Below, in pieces: positions 1-8,888 of a DNA stretch of 64,000 bases. The notes under the pieces are model-generated. The model saw nothing but the letters and a program-made list of their open reading frames with translations, was not told the origin of the DNA and made no database searches. Position numbers and translations under genes: made by a program. The stretch lies in assembly GCA_050291465.1 (NCBI GenBank), contig JBNKJV010000007.1:1-64000 (forward strand), in the 5' to 3' direction. The stretch's first letter is position 1. Each line of letters opens with the position of its first letter. Source of the DNA: CBFDBF01 sp050291465 (lineage in GTDB: Bacteria; Pseudomonadota; Gammaproteobacteria; Chromatiales; Chromatiaceae).

Positions 1-2
1 AA

Positions 3-791
3 GGCGGTTCCGGTAACGACATCCTGGACGGCGGAACGGGAGAGGATAGTCTGTACGGTTATGAAGGAGACGATCAGCTGATCGGCGGTAACGACAAGGA
101 TTACCTCAACGGCGGTGACGGCACCGATACCCTGGATGGAGGAGAAGGAAACGACACACTCTACGGCGAAGCGGGTGTGGACACCCTTGAGGGTGGTGAC
201 GGCAACGACTATCTGGACGGCGGTGACGATAACGACACCCTGTACGGTGGTGCCGGAGACGACTACCTGAAGGGACGTGCCGGCGATGACACCCTGGACG
301 GAGGCGACGGCAACGACGGCCTGTACGGCTATGAGGGTGATGATCAGATGGACGGCGGTGCCGGTAATGACTACCTGAACGGCGGTACCGGTAACGACAC
401 CATCATCACCGGTGTCGGTGAGGACAAGGTATATGCCGGCGACGGCGATGACATGATATACGCCAACTCCGACGGAGACACCGACTACCTCTATGGCGAA
501 GGCGGTGCAGACACCTTCCACTTCCTGGTGGAGGGAGACGGTATCGGTACCGACTACGTGAAGTACTTCTCCAGCGAGGACGGTGACCAACTCGTTCTGG
601 GAGGTGCCGAGGATCTGTCCTATGAGATCCTGCAGCTGGATTCCTCCTGGAGCAAGGTGGAATTGACCAACGGTAACGGTGACGACCTTGGAAATATCAT
701 GGTTTACGGCCAAATGGATGCGGAGGATGTGCTCATCGACAATGACGCCTTCGATGGCGTGAATCTAACCAATCCGGCGGATATCGCCTGA
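3..791 (+). CDS. RTX calcium-binding repeat protein, C-terminal part
   Basis: The reading frame is open from base 3, so the gene starts before the window and only its C-terminal ~262 residues are visible. The first ~150 residues are tandem RTX nonapeptides of the type GGxGxDxLx (for example GGDGNDYLDGG, GGAGDDYLKG). In this family they bind calcium as a parallel beta-roll after export. The last ~100 residues lack repeats, are acidic and glycine-rich, and end in NLTNPADIA, as expected of an uncleaved C-terminal type I secretion signal. The type I ABC ATPase and adaptor genes directly downstream are the likely exporter. The catalytic or adhesive N-terminal part is outside the window, so it cannot be said whether this is a protease, lipase, adhesin or toxin. 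It ends at TGA, ten bases before a strong terminator. Confidence 0.93.
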   Translation, partial: GGSGNDILDGGTGEDSLYGYEGDDQLIGGNDKDYLNGGDGTDTLDGGEGNDTLYGEAGVDTLEGGDGNDYLDGGDDNDTLYGGAGDDYLKGRAGDDTLDGGDGNDGLYGYEGDDQMDGGAGNDYLNGGTGNDTIITGVGEDKVYAGDGDDMIYANSDGDTDYLYGEGGADTFHFLVEGDGIGTDYVKYFSSEDGDQLVLGGAEDLSYEILQLDSSWSKVELTNGNGDDLGNIMVYGQMDAEDVLIDNDAFDGVNLTNPADIA

Positions 792-800
792 TACCGGCAT

Positions 801-834
801 GGGAGGGGGCGAGATTCGCCCCTTCCCGTTTTTT
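801..834 (+). terminator. Rho-independent terminator after the RTX gene
   Basis: A 12-bp stem (801-812 with 816-827, one G-T wobble) closes a 3-base loop and is followed by a run of six T at 829-834. It begins ten bases after the RTX stop codon. It lies across the alternative upstream ATG at 799 of the transporter gene, which argues for the ATG at 850 as the true start. It probably reduces transporter transcription relative to the abundant substrate. Confidence 0.85.
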
Positions 835-849
835 AAAAGCAAAAATATT

Positions 850-2640
850 ATGGATAAAAAACAGCGATCAGCCCATCAGGGATTAAAGTCCGCTCTCTGG
901 TCTTACCGTAAGAGCTTCTTTTTCGTCGGCTTTATAAGCCTTTTTATAAACCTCAGTATGCTGGTCCCTCCTTTGTATATGCTGCAGGTATATGACAGGG
1001 TGCTAAGCAGCCGCAGCACTGAAACCCTGATTATGTTATCGCTGGTACTGGTGTGGATGTTTCTCACCCTTGGGGTTCTGGAGTTCGTTCGCTCGCGGGT
1101 TCTTGTACGGCTCAGTACACGTCTGGACTACGATTTTAACGGCCGTATCTACGCTTTGCTGAATCGTTTATCCCTGCACCATCCGGAACTCAACAACAAC
1201 CAACCTCTGAGTGATCTGGCGGTTATCCGCCAGTTTGCAGCCGGTAACGGCAGCTTTGCTTTTTTCGACAGCCCCTGGGTACCTATCTACCTCGGCGTAC
1301 TGTTTCTATTTGATGCTACCTATGGATGGTTTGCACTGTTTGCAGCTGTAGTGCTGACCATCCTGGCTATCGTAAACGAGCTATCCACCCGTCGACTGCA
1401 GGCCCAGGCCAATGAGTTACAAACACAGGCCACCCGCCTGGCCGGCACCCAGTTGCGTAATGCCGAGGTTATTCAAGCAATGGGCATGGAGCATGACCTG
1501 CGCTCGCGCTGGCTGGAAAAGCACCGTGCATCCGTACATTCGCAAAGTAAGGCGTCGGACCGCGCCGGTGTATGGCTCAATCTCAGTAAGACCCTGCGCC
1601 AGCTGTTCCAGTCTCTCATGCTTGGCCTGGGCGCCTGGCTGGCAATCAAGGGAGATATCACCGCGGGTATGGTGATAGCCGGTGCTATTCTGATGGGACG
1701 GGCGCTCTCCCCCATCGACCAGTTGATCGGTGCATGGAGGGGTTTCATCAATGCACGTCAATCCTTCCGGCGGCTGGACGATCTGCTCACCCGCATGCCG
1801 GATCAGAAACGTCGTCTCAGTCTCCCGAGACCGAAAGGAGAAATCCGGATGACCAACGCCGTGTTGGTACCTCCCGGAGGCACCACCCCCGTTCTCAAAG
1901 GGATATCCTTCCATCTTCGCCCTGGAGAGATGCTCGCGGTCATAGGCCGTAGCGCCGCCGGAAAGTCGAGCCTGATCCGTGCCCTTCTCGGATTGTGGCC
2001 CCTGGCGGCCGGGCGTGTTCAGCTGGACGGTGCGGATATCAATCAATGGAACCGTGACGAGTTGGGTAAATGGGTCGGATATCTACCGCAGGACGTTGAG
2101 TTATTTGAAGGCACGGTGGCGGAGAATATCTCCCGCTTCGGGGAACTGGAAGATCGCCGTGTCGTCAAGGCCGCGCAAATCGCCGGTGTCGACGAGATGA
2201 TCCGAGCTCTACCGGAGGGTTACAATACCCAGATTGGAGCCGGCGGCTATTCCCTTTCCGGTGGACAGCGTCAACGGATCGGATTGGCACGCGCTGTTTA
2301 TGGGCGCCCACATATCGTCGTACTGGACGAGCCCAATTCCAATCTTGATGAAGAGGGGGACCGCGCGCTGTCCCGTACCTGCAAGTTCCTGAAACGGCAT
2401 GGCGTAACCTTGATTCTGGTCAGCCATAGACGCCCGATCCTGAGTCGCGCCGATAAAATCCTTGCATTGGAAGAGGGCCGCCTGCAATTGTTTGGTCCAC
2501 GTGACGCTGCGCTAGACCACCTTTATGGACCGATCGAAAAGCTTCGGCGCGAAAGGACAAGAACCGGAACCCAGGATCGCCCCAAGGCTTCACCAAAACC
2601 AATCCCTATCGCCCGTGCGGCTAATAAATCGGCTGGATAA
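850..2640 (+). CDS. Type I secretion ABC transporter, permease/ATPase (PrtD/AprD type)
   Basis: This 596-residue protein would energise export of the upstream RTX protein across the inner membrane in one step with the adaptor and a TolC-type outer membrane channel. The N-terminal half carries hydrophobic segments typical of the type I permease, starting near residue 18 (FFFVGFISLF) and including LVPPLYMLQVYDRVL. The C-terminal half is an ABC ATPase with Walker A GRSAAGKSS, signature LSGGQRQRIGLARA and Walker B IVVLDEPNSNLDEEG. There is no N-terminal C39-like domain, which fits PrtD rather than HlyB. An ATG at 799 is in frame but lies in the terminator hairpin, so 850 (MDKKQR) is preferred. 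The adaptor gene follows 11 bases downstream. No TolC-like gene is in the window. Confidence 0.95.
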   Translation: MDKKQRSAHQGLKSALWSYRKSFFFVGFISLFINLSMLVPPLYMLQVYDRVLSSRSTETLIMLSLVLVWMFLTLGVLEFVRSRVLVRLSTRLDYDFNGRIYALLNRLSLHHPELNNNQPLSDLAVIRQFAAGNGSFAFFDSPWVPIYLGVLFLFDATYGWFALFAAVVLTILAIVNELSTRRLQAQANELQTQATRLAGTQLRNAEVIQAMGMEHDLRSRWLEKHRASVHSQSKASDRAGVWLNLSKTLRQLFQSLMLGLGAWLAIKGDITAGMVIAGAILMGRALSPIDQLIGAWRGFINARQSFRRLDDLLTRMPDQKRRLSLPRPKGEIRMTNAVLVPPGGTTPVLKGISFHLRPGEMLAVIGRSAAGKSSLIRALLGLWPLAAGRVQLDGADINQWNRDELGKWVGYLPQDVELFEGTVAENISRFGELEDRRVVKAAQIAGVDEMIRALPEGYNTQIGAGGYSLSGGQRQRIGLARAVYGRPHIVVLDEPNSNLDEEGDRALSRTCKFLKRHGVTLILVSHRRPILSRADKILALEEGRLQLFGPRDAALDHLYGPIEKLRRERTRTGTQDRPKASPKPIPIARAANKSAG

Positions 2641-2651
2641 GAGTCATCGAT

Positions 2652-3980
2652 ATGGAGCATTATTCCCCCACGAAGGAAGAAAAGGCATATACGGACGACA
2701 AGCCGTACCGGTTGCTTGGCATAGTGACCCTTACCGTTACTTTTGGAGTAATGCTCCTGTGGTCAACTCTGGCCACCCTGGACAGCGCCGTAGTCGCTAA
2801 CGGCAGGGTCTATGTCGCTTCGCTGAACAAGACAGTACAGCACCTTGATGGCGGATTAGTGAAAGCCATTGCCGTAAAGGATGGGGAACAGGTTGTCGAG
2901 GGGCAACTCCTGCTAAGCCTTGACCGCCGCCCGCTCGAAATCAAACTTGACAACCTGGCGGACCAACTCATTGAAACTGAGGCGAACCTGGAACGGCTCG
3001 CGGCGGAACGGGACGACTCATCAAAACTTACTTTTTCCGCCGCATTACAGAAGAAGGCGCGCGAAAAAAAGGCGCAATCCACTCTGGAAACACAGCTCCA
3101 GCTATTCGAATCGAGACGCCAGGCGCTAAGTTCTGAGCAGGCCATACTCCGACAGCGCCTGGTGAAGACTGAACAGGAAATTACCGGAACAAAAAAACTT
3201 AACAAGACACTGGAAACCCGCCTGAGACTGCTCAATGAAGATCTTTCCGGACTGCATAAACTGGCGAAAAAGAAACTTGCCTCGCAAGCCAAATTGCGTG
3301 AAGTTCAACGCGAGGTTAATGAACTCAAAGGTGAGCTAATCCGTCGTCAGGCGGACGTGGAGAATCTGGAATCATCCCTTCCGGAAATACGCTCGCAGAT
3401 GGAGTTACGCCAGAGAGAATACCGCAAAGAGGTCATAACCAATCTGCGTGACCTCCAGTCAAACCGCATCAATCTTCTCGCTGAACAACAGGCCCTGAAA
3501 GAACGCCTGTCACGTATCGATATTCGTGCGCCTGTATCCGGAAAGATAAAGGGACTTAATGTGGTAACCCAGGGCGCAGTGATAAAGGCCGCGACAACCA
3601 TCATGGAGATAGTTCCTGAGGAACGCGGCTTTAGTATACATGCGCAAATATCACCCATGGATATCGACTCTCTGCAACCCGGGTTGAAGGCTGAAGTACG
3701 CATCCCGGCATTTGACGGCTCGCGCTATTATCCCAGTCTGTATGCGGATTTAATGGATATCTCTTCAGATGTGTATGTGGAAGAGCGTTCCGGCGAGTCC
3801 TACTATAAGGCAACCATGCTGGTTGACGGTGAAAGCCTTGCTATCCTGGAAAAGGAAAATCTGAAGCTGGTCTCCGGCATGCCGATCGAAGTAGTAATCA
3901 AAACCGGTGAAAGAACCCTGCTTGATTATCTGATAAAACCGATGCGTGAAATGGTCGTACGCGCCTTTAATGAGGCTTGA
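2652..3980 (+). CDS. Type I secretion membrane-fusion protein (HlyD/PrtE family)
   Basis: This 442-residue adaptor should link the ABC ATPase to the outer membrane channel. One transmembrane helix lies near residues 23-45. It is followed by half a lipoyl-like domain (GGLVKAIAVKDGEQVVEG) around residue 75, a long charged coiled-coil hairpin at about 100-290, and the other half-lipoyl and beta-barrel region beginning RIDIRAPVSGKIKGL near 295. Size and layout match PrtE/AprE. It is co-transcribed with the ATPase (11-base gap). The gene ends the type I cluster and faces the PilZ gene across a 53-base convergent gap without a clear terminator. Confidence 0.94.
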   Translation: MEHYSPTKEEKAYTDDKPYRLLGIVTLTVTFGVMLLWSTLATLDSAVVANGRVYVASLNKTVQHLDGGLVKAIAVKDGEQVVEGQLLLSLDRRPLEIKLDNLADQLIETEANLERLAAERDDSSKLTFSAALQKKAREKKAQSTLETQLQLFESRRQALSSEQAILRQRLVKTEQEITGTKKLNKTLETRLRLLNEDLSGLHKLAKKKLASQAKLREVQREVNELKGELIRRQADVENLESSLPEIRSQMELRQREYRKEVITNLRDLQSNRINLLAEQQALKERLSRIDIRAPVSGKIKGLNVVTQGAVIKAATTIMEIVPEERGFSIHAQISPMDIDSLQPGLKAEVRIPAFDGSRYYPSLYADLMDISSDVYVEERSGESYYKATMLVDGESLAILEKENLKLVSGMPIEVVIKTGERTLLDYLIKPMREMVVRAFNEA

Positions 3981-4033
3981 TATTTAGCGGCTGCAGTGGA
4001 TTCCCTGAAGAATCCTGACAACACAACCCTACC

Positions 4034-4378
4034 CTATGACTCTCCATACTGCCGGATGAGTTCTTCCATAATTGTGGCGTTATCATCGGAAATATCTATT
4101 ATCTGGAAACCGGTCCAGAGATAGGACGCATGCGAGGCACTGTTGTTCCACAGGCTCTCTGCGCCACACTCCACCGCATTGCAATCCCCGATTGATTGAG
4201 AGAGAACCAGACGAAGCTCAAACAGTTGATTCGGCTCTATAACACTCTTGCCAACCAACATGAATCCACCGCTACTAATGTTTACCAGTCGCCCCATAGG
4301 CTCCCCGGAGTTTATGTCGATGACTTCAATTTCGTTACGGGCCTTAACTCTGGACGAGGATCTGTTATCACTTGTCAT
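4034..4378 (-). CDS. PilZ-domain protein (c-di-GMP receptor candidate)
   Basis: This 114-residue protein consists of one PilZ domain. The c-di-GMP binding signature is intact: the RxxxR motif is RVKAR near residues 10-14, and the (D/N)xSxxG motif is NISSGG near 34-39. Single-domain PilZ proteins act by binding c-di-GMP and contacting a partner; nothing in the sequence names the partner. It lies 26 bases upstream of the coding end of the DUF1631 gene's neighbourhood on the same strand and convergent with the secretion genes. Its transcript may continue from the DUF1631 gene. A large GGDEF-EAL enzyme lies at 18-22 kb, but no direct link is shown. Confidence 0.88.
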   Translation of the reverse strand: MTSDNRSSSRVKARNEIEVIDINSGEPMGRLVNISSGGFMLVGKSVIEPNQLFELRLVLSQSIGDCNAVECGAESLWNNSASHASYLWTGFQIIDISDDNATIMEELIRQYGES

Positions 4379-4404
4379 GGATTATCATCTACCAATTAGT
4401 ATAT

Positions 4405-6783
4405 TTATTTTCCGAGCACCTTACGGATAGCATTAAGCGCCCGATCTACAAATGGAACTTTGGGTGGAACAATAATCGCGGCCCTGCCACCGCACATCTC
4501 TCTGGCCAACACGTCCAAAGATTTGAACAACGGCTGCAGACCGAACCGATCGACGAACATATATTTCTGGGTTACGGGACTGAACCAGGATAGTTTCCGT
4601 TCCATAACAAGCCCATTTTCCATATCGATAAACTGAAACCAGGTATCGAACGCGATCTTCCGCAAACGTTCCACCATCGCCTTTTCATCTGCATTAAGAT
4701 CAAGGTTGTTCCGCCCCATCTTTTTCAGCTTTGAAACAGCGCTCTCCGGAGTTGCCGATTTCTCAACGGGGGCCGTTTCTTTTTCAGGGGCCGTTTCCTT
4801 CTCAGGAACCGTTTCCTCTTCAGGAGCCGTTTCCTTCTCGGGAACTGCTCCCTTCTCAGGGGCCGGCGCCTCTTCGACCTTTGCCTCCTTTATATCCTTC
4901 GGTTTTTCCAGAAGATAATTCTCCAGGAGCGTAAACAACGCCTTGGTATCGGGCTCGGAAAAATCCCCAAGTGAAGAAAGGTTCCTCTGTATGCGCTCCT
5001 TCAAGTTAGGCAATTGTCCGCCAAGCTTTTGCTTGACCTGCGGATCCTCAAGCGACCTGGTCGCCCATATCAACGCATCGATAATCGCCATGGCCTCTTT
5101 CCAGTCGCGACTCTTTTCCGCCTCCGGCGTACGCAGGACCATCAGAATCATCCAGTCCAACCAGGTGTGCCGCAGGAACCTCTCTATCGCCACGGGTAGA
5201 CGACGATCCCCAATGCGTTCATCAATGGCCTTGGTAACCCGACCACGGGCAGTCTCGAGACGCTCTTGCCCCCGGGCGGCTTCTTTTGCCCTTGCCTCAA
5301 CAATACGGGCCTTTTTCTCAAGCAGTTGAACCTCGTTTTCAAGCTCCTCCAGAGTCTCATCGAAAATACCGAGATCATCATGAAACTCATAGAGAATCCG
5401 GTTGGTCAACCGCTGCATTGTCTTGTAGATCCCGACATTGAGATTCTTCTCGTCAATCCAGTCCCGCCCTGCTTTCACCAGGGCATTCAACACCCGACGC
5501 GCGATATGCTGATTGTTTACCAGGAACTTTTTGTCGAGCACGGCGACCTTGATATAGGGAATCTGCAGCAGACTGACTAATGCTTTCACACAGTCAGGTA
5601 GTTCGTTGTCGGTGAGTGCATACTCAAACATCATACCTACAACATCGATCATATTGAGATCGGCGACGGGTATTCGGTTGCGGTCAACATTCTTAAACAG
5701 GGTCTCCCGCTCCTTGGCGAGTTCGCCCTGCCGATGCTGCAGAAAATTCTGAATATCCTGCGGCTGAGGAATCTTCCCAATCTCCCTCGGAAATACCTGG
5801 TTGAAATCCGTGCTCGCCTGTTTCTGGATATCACCGATGGCGGATACCAGTACCGGGATGGTGGCGATATTGGCGGACGGCGTAGCAGAATTCAGATCCG
5901 GATGCGGCTGATAACTGGGATCCTGTTGACGTCTGGTATTCAGAAGCTCGCAGATAGTCTCCAGCACCTCCTGGCCAAGAGCTGCACTGTACTGATCATC
6001 CGCGGCCTGGCGGGCCTGCATGTCACTCCTCAACGACCGGGTCTTGCCTGCCACCCCCCGGGATTTCGCCCCCTCTGACCGCCTCTCTTCCTTGGGGGGC
6101 TTGTAGGCAACAGGCTTTAAATTGGGAAATAGCCCGGCTTCAGCAAGGAGCTTATTGATCTCCTGGTAAAGCTTCTCCGATCCTCGCGCCACATATTTCT
6201 CGAACAACGCGTAAAGGACTATTTTAATGTCGACATCAATCGGAGATTTGGACAAAGCCTTTCTAAAGGACTGAGTAGCGTGATACGGGCCCGCGGGGAT
6301 ATCATGTTCTGCGAGCTTTTTACCCCCTCTTAGCAGGGACAGCCTTTGGCCCAGTGCATACAGCTCCTGAAAACAGCGGCTTCTGGTCTTGTTTACGATG
6401 TTCTGAAGGGCCACATACTCCTCCATCTCATCGGTTTCAACCAGGTTCAGGTTCTCATCGTTCTGGCTGGTGTCGCCAGTCGCTTTATCGAACAGGTGGC
6501 GCCCTTCGTAATATTCATCAAACCCGTCCGATATCAGCTGCCGGAAATCGGCAGTCACGGTGGCGCGCTCATTCTTGACAACCTTTATGGCCCCAAGGAA
6601 ATGGGTATAAGAATCATTGGACTCGGCCTTATCGGCAAAATCCACCAGGGCCGGCTCCACGTTATCGTAGAACTCACCCATCTGATACACGAAATAATCG
6701 AGCGCCGCATTCCGACATTGCGTCAACAGTCTCTGGTACCGTTCACGCTTTTTGACAGGAATTTGCGTCACTGTCCTATCCAT
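4405..6783 (-). CDS. DUF1631 family protein
   Basis: This 792-residue protein has no known reaction. Its N-terminal region (CRNAALDYF, MGEFYDN) and long helical middle are what I recognise as the DUF1631 family, often mis-named thymidine phosphorylase and common in gammaproteobacteria. No transmembrane segment or signal peptide is visible. A Pro/Glu-rich low-complexity tract near residues 635-675 (repeats of PEKETA) separates the helical body from a conserved C-terminal part containing WFQFIDMENGLVMERKLSWF. That part resembles the C-terminal DUF1631 segment, and a PilZ protein is the adjacent gene. The ATG at 6783 is preferred over an in-frame TTG at 6798 because GAGG lies at a suitable distance upstream. 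Confidence 0.85.
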   Translation of the reverse strand: MDRTVTQIPVKKRERYQRLLTQCRNAALDYFVYQMGEFYDNVEPALVDFADKAESNDSYTHFLGAIKVVKNERATVTADFRQLISDGFDEYYEGRHLFDKATGDTSQNDENLNLVETDEMEEYVALQNIVNKTRSRCFQELYALGQRLSLLRGGKKLAEHDIPAGPYHATQSFRKALSKSPIDVDIKIVLYALFEKYVARGSEKLYQEINKLLAEAGLFPNLKPVAYKPPKEERRSEGAKSRGVAGKTRSLRSDMQARQAADDQYSAALGQEVLETICELLNTRRQQDPSYQPHPDLNSATPSANIATIPVLVSAIGDIQKQASTDFNQVFPREIGKIPQPQDIQNFLQHRQGELAKERETLFKNVDRNRIPVADLNMIDVVGMMFEYALTDNELPDCVKALVSLLQIPYIKVAVLDKKFLVNNQHIARRVLNALVKAGRDWIDEKNLNVGIYKTMQRLTNRILYEFHDDLGIFDETLEELENEVQLLEKKARIVEARAKEAARGQERLETARGRVTKAIDERIGDRRLPVAIERFLRHTWLDWMILMVLRTPEAEKSRDWKEAMAIIDALIWATRSLEDPQVKQKLGGQLPNLKERIQRNLSSLGDFSEPDTKALFTLLENYLLEKPKDIKEAKVEEAPAPEKGAVPEKETAPEEETVPEKETAPEKETAPVEKSATPESAVSKLKKMGRNNLDLNADEKAMVERLRKIAFDTWFQFIDMENGLVMERKLSWFSPVTQKYMFVDRFGLQPLFKSLDVLAREMCGGRAAIIVPPKVPFVDRALNAIRKVLGK
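4769..4876 (-). repeat. Six 18-bp tandem units inside the DUF1631 gene
   Basis: Six consecutive 18-base units (on the plus strand, variants of ggggccgtttccttctca) encode the PEKETA-type hexapeptide repeats of the DUF1631 protein. The unit length is a multiple of three, so gain or loss of units would change linker length without a frameshift. Confidence 0.85.
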
Positions 6784-6956
6784 GGATCTTAACCTCAAAT
6801 GTCGTTAATTCGACGTTCAATGGGATCCCCGCTGGCGATTCTCATTCAGTATATAGCTATAGAGTCAGGATAATAACCCAATAATACTTCTAAGGAACCA
6901 CTGTCATGCAAAGGCGGTAAATTTCCGATTAACATACTCCGTTATATAGGGGAAAG

Positions 6957-7715
6957 CTACTCCTCCAACTGGGCTCTGAGTCTCCGCAGGTCATCGCTTG
7001 TATCTACACCATGCCCCGGAGGAGTAATCGCTTCGCTGACATGAATGGCTCCCCCGTGCCAAAGGATACGCAGCTGCTCTAACGACTCAGCCTGCTCTAA
7101 CGGCGCGGATGACCAGCCGAGGTAGTGTTTCAGGTATCCCACCCGATAAGCATACAACCCGATGTGACGCGCAAAAAGCACCCCGGAGGGCAACGGTCGG
7201 TCGTCCTGAAGAAACTCGTCCCGATGCCAGGGGATGGGCGCTCGACTGAAATACAGGGCATAACCTTCAGCGTCCATGACAACCTTTACCACGTGGGGAT
7301 CGAACAACATCTGACGTTCCCTGATAGGCGCATACAGGGTGGTCACTCCGGCACGCGGATGCTCATCCATATCGGCTGCAACCTGGTCAACCAGAGATGC
7401 CGGCATCGCAGGCTCATCTCCCTGCAGATTGACGACGATAGTATCCTCCGTCCACTCCAGCTTTTCCGTCACTTCGGCAATACGTTCGGTTCCACTACGA
7501 TGATCCGCCGAAGTCATACACACTTTCGCTCCGAACGCCTCTGACCGATCCTGGATACGTCGATCGTCGGTGGCTATCACCACTTCACCCGCACTGCTTT
7601 CACAAGCCCGCTCAAAAACGTGTTGAATCATAGGCTTACCTGCTATCTCCAGCAGCGGCTTTCCGGGCAAACGGCTGGATGCATAACGCGCGGGAATAAC
7701 CACCTTGAACTCCAT
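6957..7715 (-). CDS. kdsB: 3-deoxy-manno-octulosonate cytidylyltransferase
   Basis: KdsB (CMP-Kdo synthetase) activates Kdo with CTP in the cytoplasm for inner-core LPS and, here, probably also for the Kdo linker of the capsule locus. The 252-residue protein begins MEFKVVIPARYASSRLPGKP, the nucleotide-binding motif of the family, and contains VNLQGDEP near residue 95. The ATG at 7715 is chosen over upstream in-frame starts because a GGAGGT lies just before it and the family motif starts there. It is the last gene of the exbB-exbD-lpxK-trm112-kdsB series, five bases after trm112. Confidence 0.97.
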   Translation of the reverse strand: MEFKVVIPARYASSRLPGKPLLEIAGKPMIQHVFERACESSAGEVVIATDDRRIQDRSEAFGAKVCMTSADHRSGTERIAEVTEKLEWTEDTIVVNLQGDEPAMPASLVDQVAADMDEHPRAGVTTLYAPIRERQMLFDPHVVKVVMDAEGYALYFSRAPIPWHRDEFLQDDRPLPSGVLFARHIGLYAYRVGYLKHYLGWSSAPLEQAESLEQLRILWHGGAIHVSEAITPPGHGVDTSDDLRRLRAQLEE

Positions 7716-7720
7716 ATGCG

Positions 7721-7909
7721 TCACACCTCCGGTATTTCCTCTTCCGCGGCCAATTCGCGCGCTTCCTCCGCCAACATGACAGGTATATCGTCCCGTATCG
7801 GAAAGGCCAGCCGATCTCCACGGCAAACCAGTTCCTGCTCCTGTTTCAGATAGACCAGCTTACCCTTGCAGATGGGACAAACCAAAATATCCAACAGTTT
7901 TCTATCCAT
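7721..7909 (-). CDS. Trm112-family small zinc-binding-like protein (YcaR type)
   Basis: A 62-residue protein of the Trm112/UPF0434 family. It has an N-terminal CPICKG pair of cysteines (LLDILVCPICKG) and a later single VCRGD cysteine, followed by the conserved AFPIRDDIPVML segment. Trm112 relatives act as partners of methyltransferases; the bacterial YcaR branch has no firmly known role. It overlaps the end of lpxK by 8 bases and sits directly before kdsB, the usual place for this gene in gammaproteobacteria. Confidence 0.93.
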   Translation of the reverse strand: MDRKLLDILVCPICKGKLVYLKQEQELVCRGDRLAFPIRDDIPVMLAEEARELAAEEEIPEV

Positions 7910-8888
7910 TCATTACACCTCTAATCAGAACATCCAAACGACGAACGAATTTCTCATCCATCTCGGCCTCTACCCGAATTGCCCAGTGTCGAGGTTCGGC
8001 AAAACGACTGCATTTTACGGCATCTTTCTCTGTCATCAGCACCATCCTGCTATCATCCGGAGAGACCTCATCCGGAGAAAAGGGGTGGTGATCGGAAAAG
8101 GGATGGGGAATAACTTTCACACCGGCATTTTCCAGCTGGTCAAAAAAACGCTGCGGGTTGCCGATACCCGCCATGGCGTGCACCGGCTCTCCTCCGGCGA
8201 AATCGGATATGGGCCGCGTTTTTTCCGGATCGAGAAGATTGACCGCCCCGGTCTGCCTAAGCTGCATACTGAACTGTCGACGCCCGGCAACGCCATTGGC
8301 AACCACCATATCCACATCGGAGAGCCGCGCCGGTGACTCTCGCAGCGGTCCCGCCGGAAGACAAAAACCATTACCAAGGCCACGGACGCCGTCCACAACC
8401 GCAATCTCTATATCCCGCTGCAGAGCGTAATGCTGCATACCATCGTCTGAAATGATTATGTCACACCCTGTCTGTTCCGCGAGTGCCATTGCGGCCAGGG
8501 CTCGATCCGGCCCGACACACATGGGGCATCCCGTATGATGGGATATCAGAATGGCTTCGTCCCCCACGCTCACGGGATCACTCCCTTCCCGCACCTGCTG
8601 CGGCCAGTGTTTTGCCTTGCCCCCGTAACCACGGGAAATAATACCCGGCTTCAAGCCCTTGGACTTGAGGTAGTTGGCTATCCAGATTACCAGCGGAGTT
8701 TTCCCTGATCCGCCCACCGTAATATTCCCAATCACAATGACCGGAATGGGTAATCGCGTCGACTGCAACAATCCGAGCCGATAGGCGGTCCTGCGCAGCC
8801 ATACAACGAGGCAAAACAGCCAGGAAACGGGTAACAACAGATAAGCTATCCCGTTGCGATCCCACCAGTACTCGTCCAGTCGTTTCAC
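7902..8888 (-). CDS. lpxK: Tetraacyldisaccharide 4'-kinase
   Basis: LpxK phosphorylates the 4' position of the tetraacyl disaccharide in lipid A synthesis on the inner face of the inner membrane. The 328-residue protein has a hydrophobic N-terminal anchor (about residues 14-31) and a P-loop GGSGKT at about 59-64 within GNITVGGSGKTPLVIW, as is typical. It overlaps exbD by 4 bases (ATGA) and trm112 by 8, so it is translated in a coupled operon. Confidence 0.97.
   Translation of the reverse strand: MKRLDEYWWDRNGIAYLLLPVSWLFCLVVWLRRTAYRLGLLQSTRLPIPVIVIGNITVGGSGKTPLVIWIANYLKSKGLKPGIISRGYGGKAKHWPQQVREGSDPVSVGDEAILISHHTGCPMCVGPDRALAAMALAEQTGCDIIISDDGMQHYALQRDIEIAVVDGVRGLGNGFCLPAGPLRESPARLSDVDMVVANGVAGRRQFSMQLRQTGAVNLLDPEKTRPISDFAGGEPVHAMAGIGNPQRFFDQLENAGVKVIPHPFSDHHPFSPDEVSPDDSRMVLMTEKDAVKCSRFAEPRHWAIRVEAEMDEKFVRRLDVLIRGVMNG

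Noticed and set aside
3..400. CRISPR-like array from regular repeats at the window start
   Set aside because: The periodicity is 27 bases in frame and encodes RTX nonapeptides, with no spacers.
799..849. Upstream in-frame ATG for the type I ABC ATPase
   Set aside because: It lies within the RTX terminator stem, and the conserved protein begins after 850.
6852..6861. TATAGCTATA palindrome upstream of the DUF1631 gene
   Set aside because: Ten bases and AT-rich; too short to support a site.
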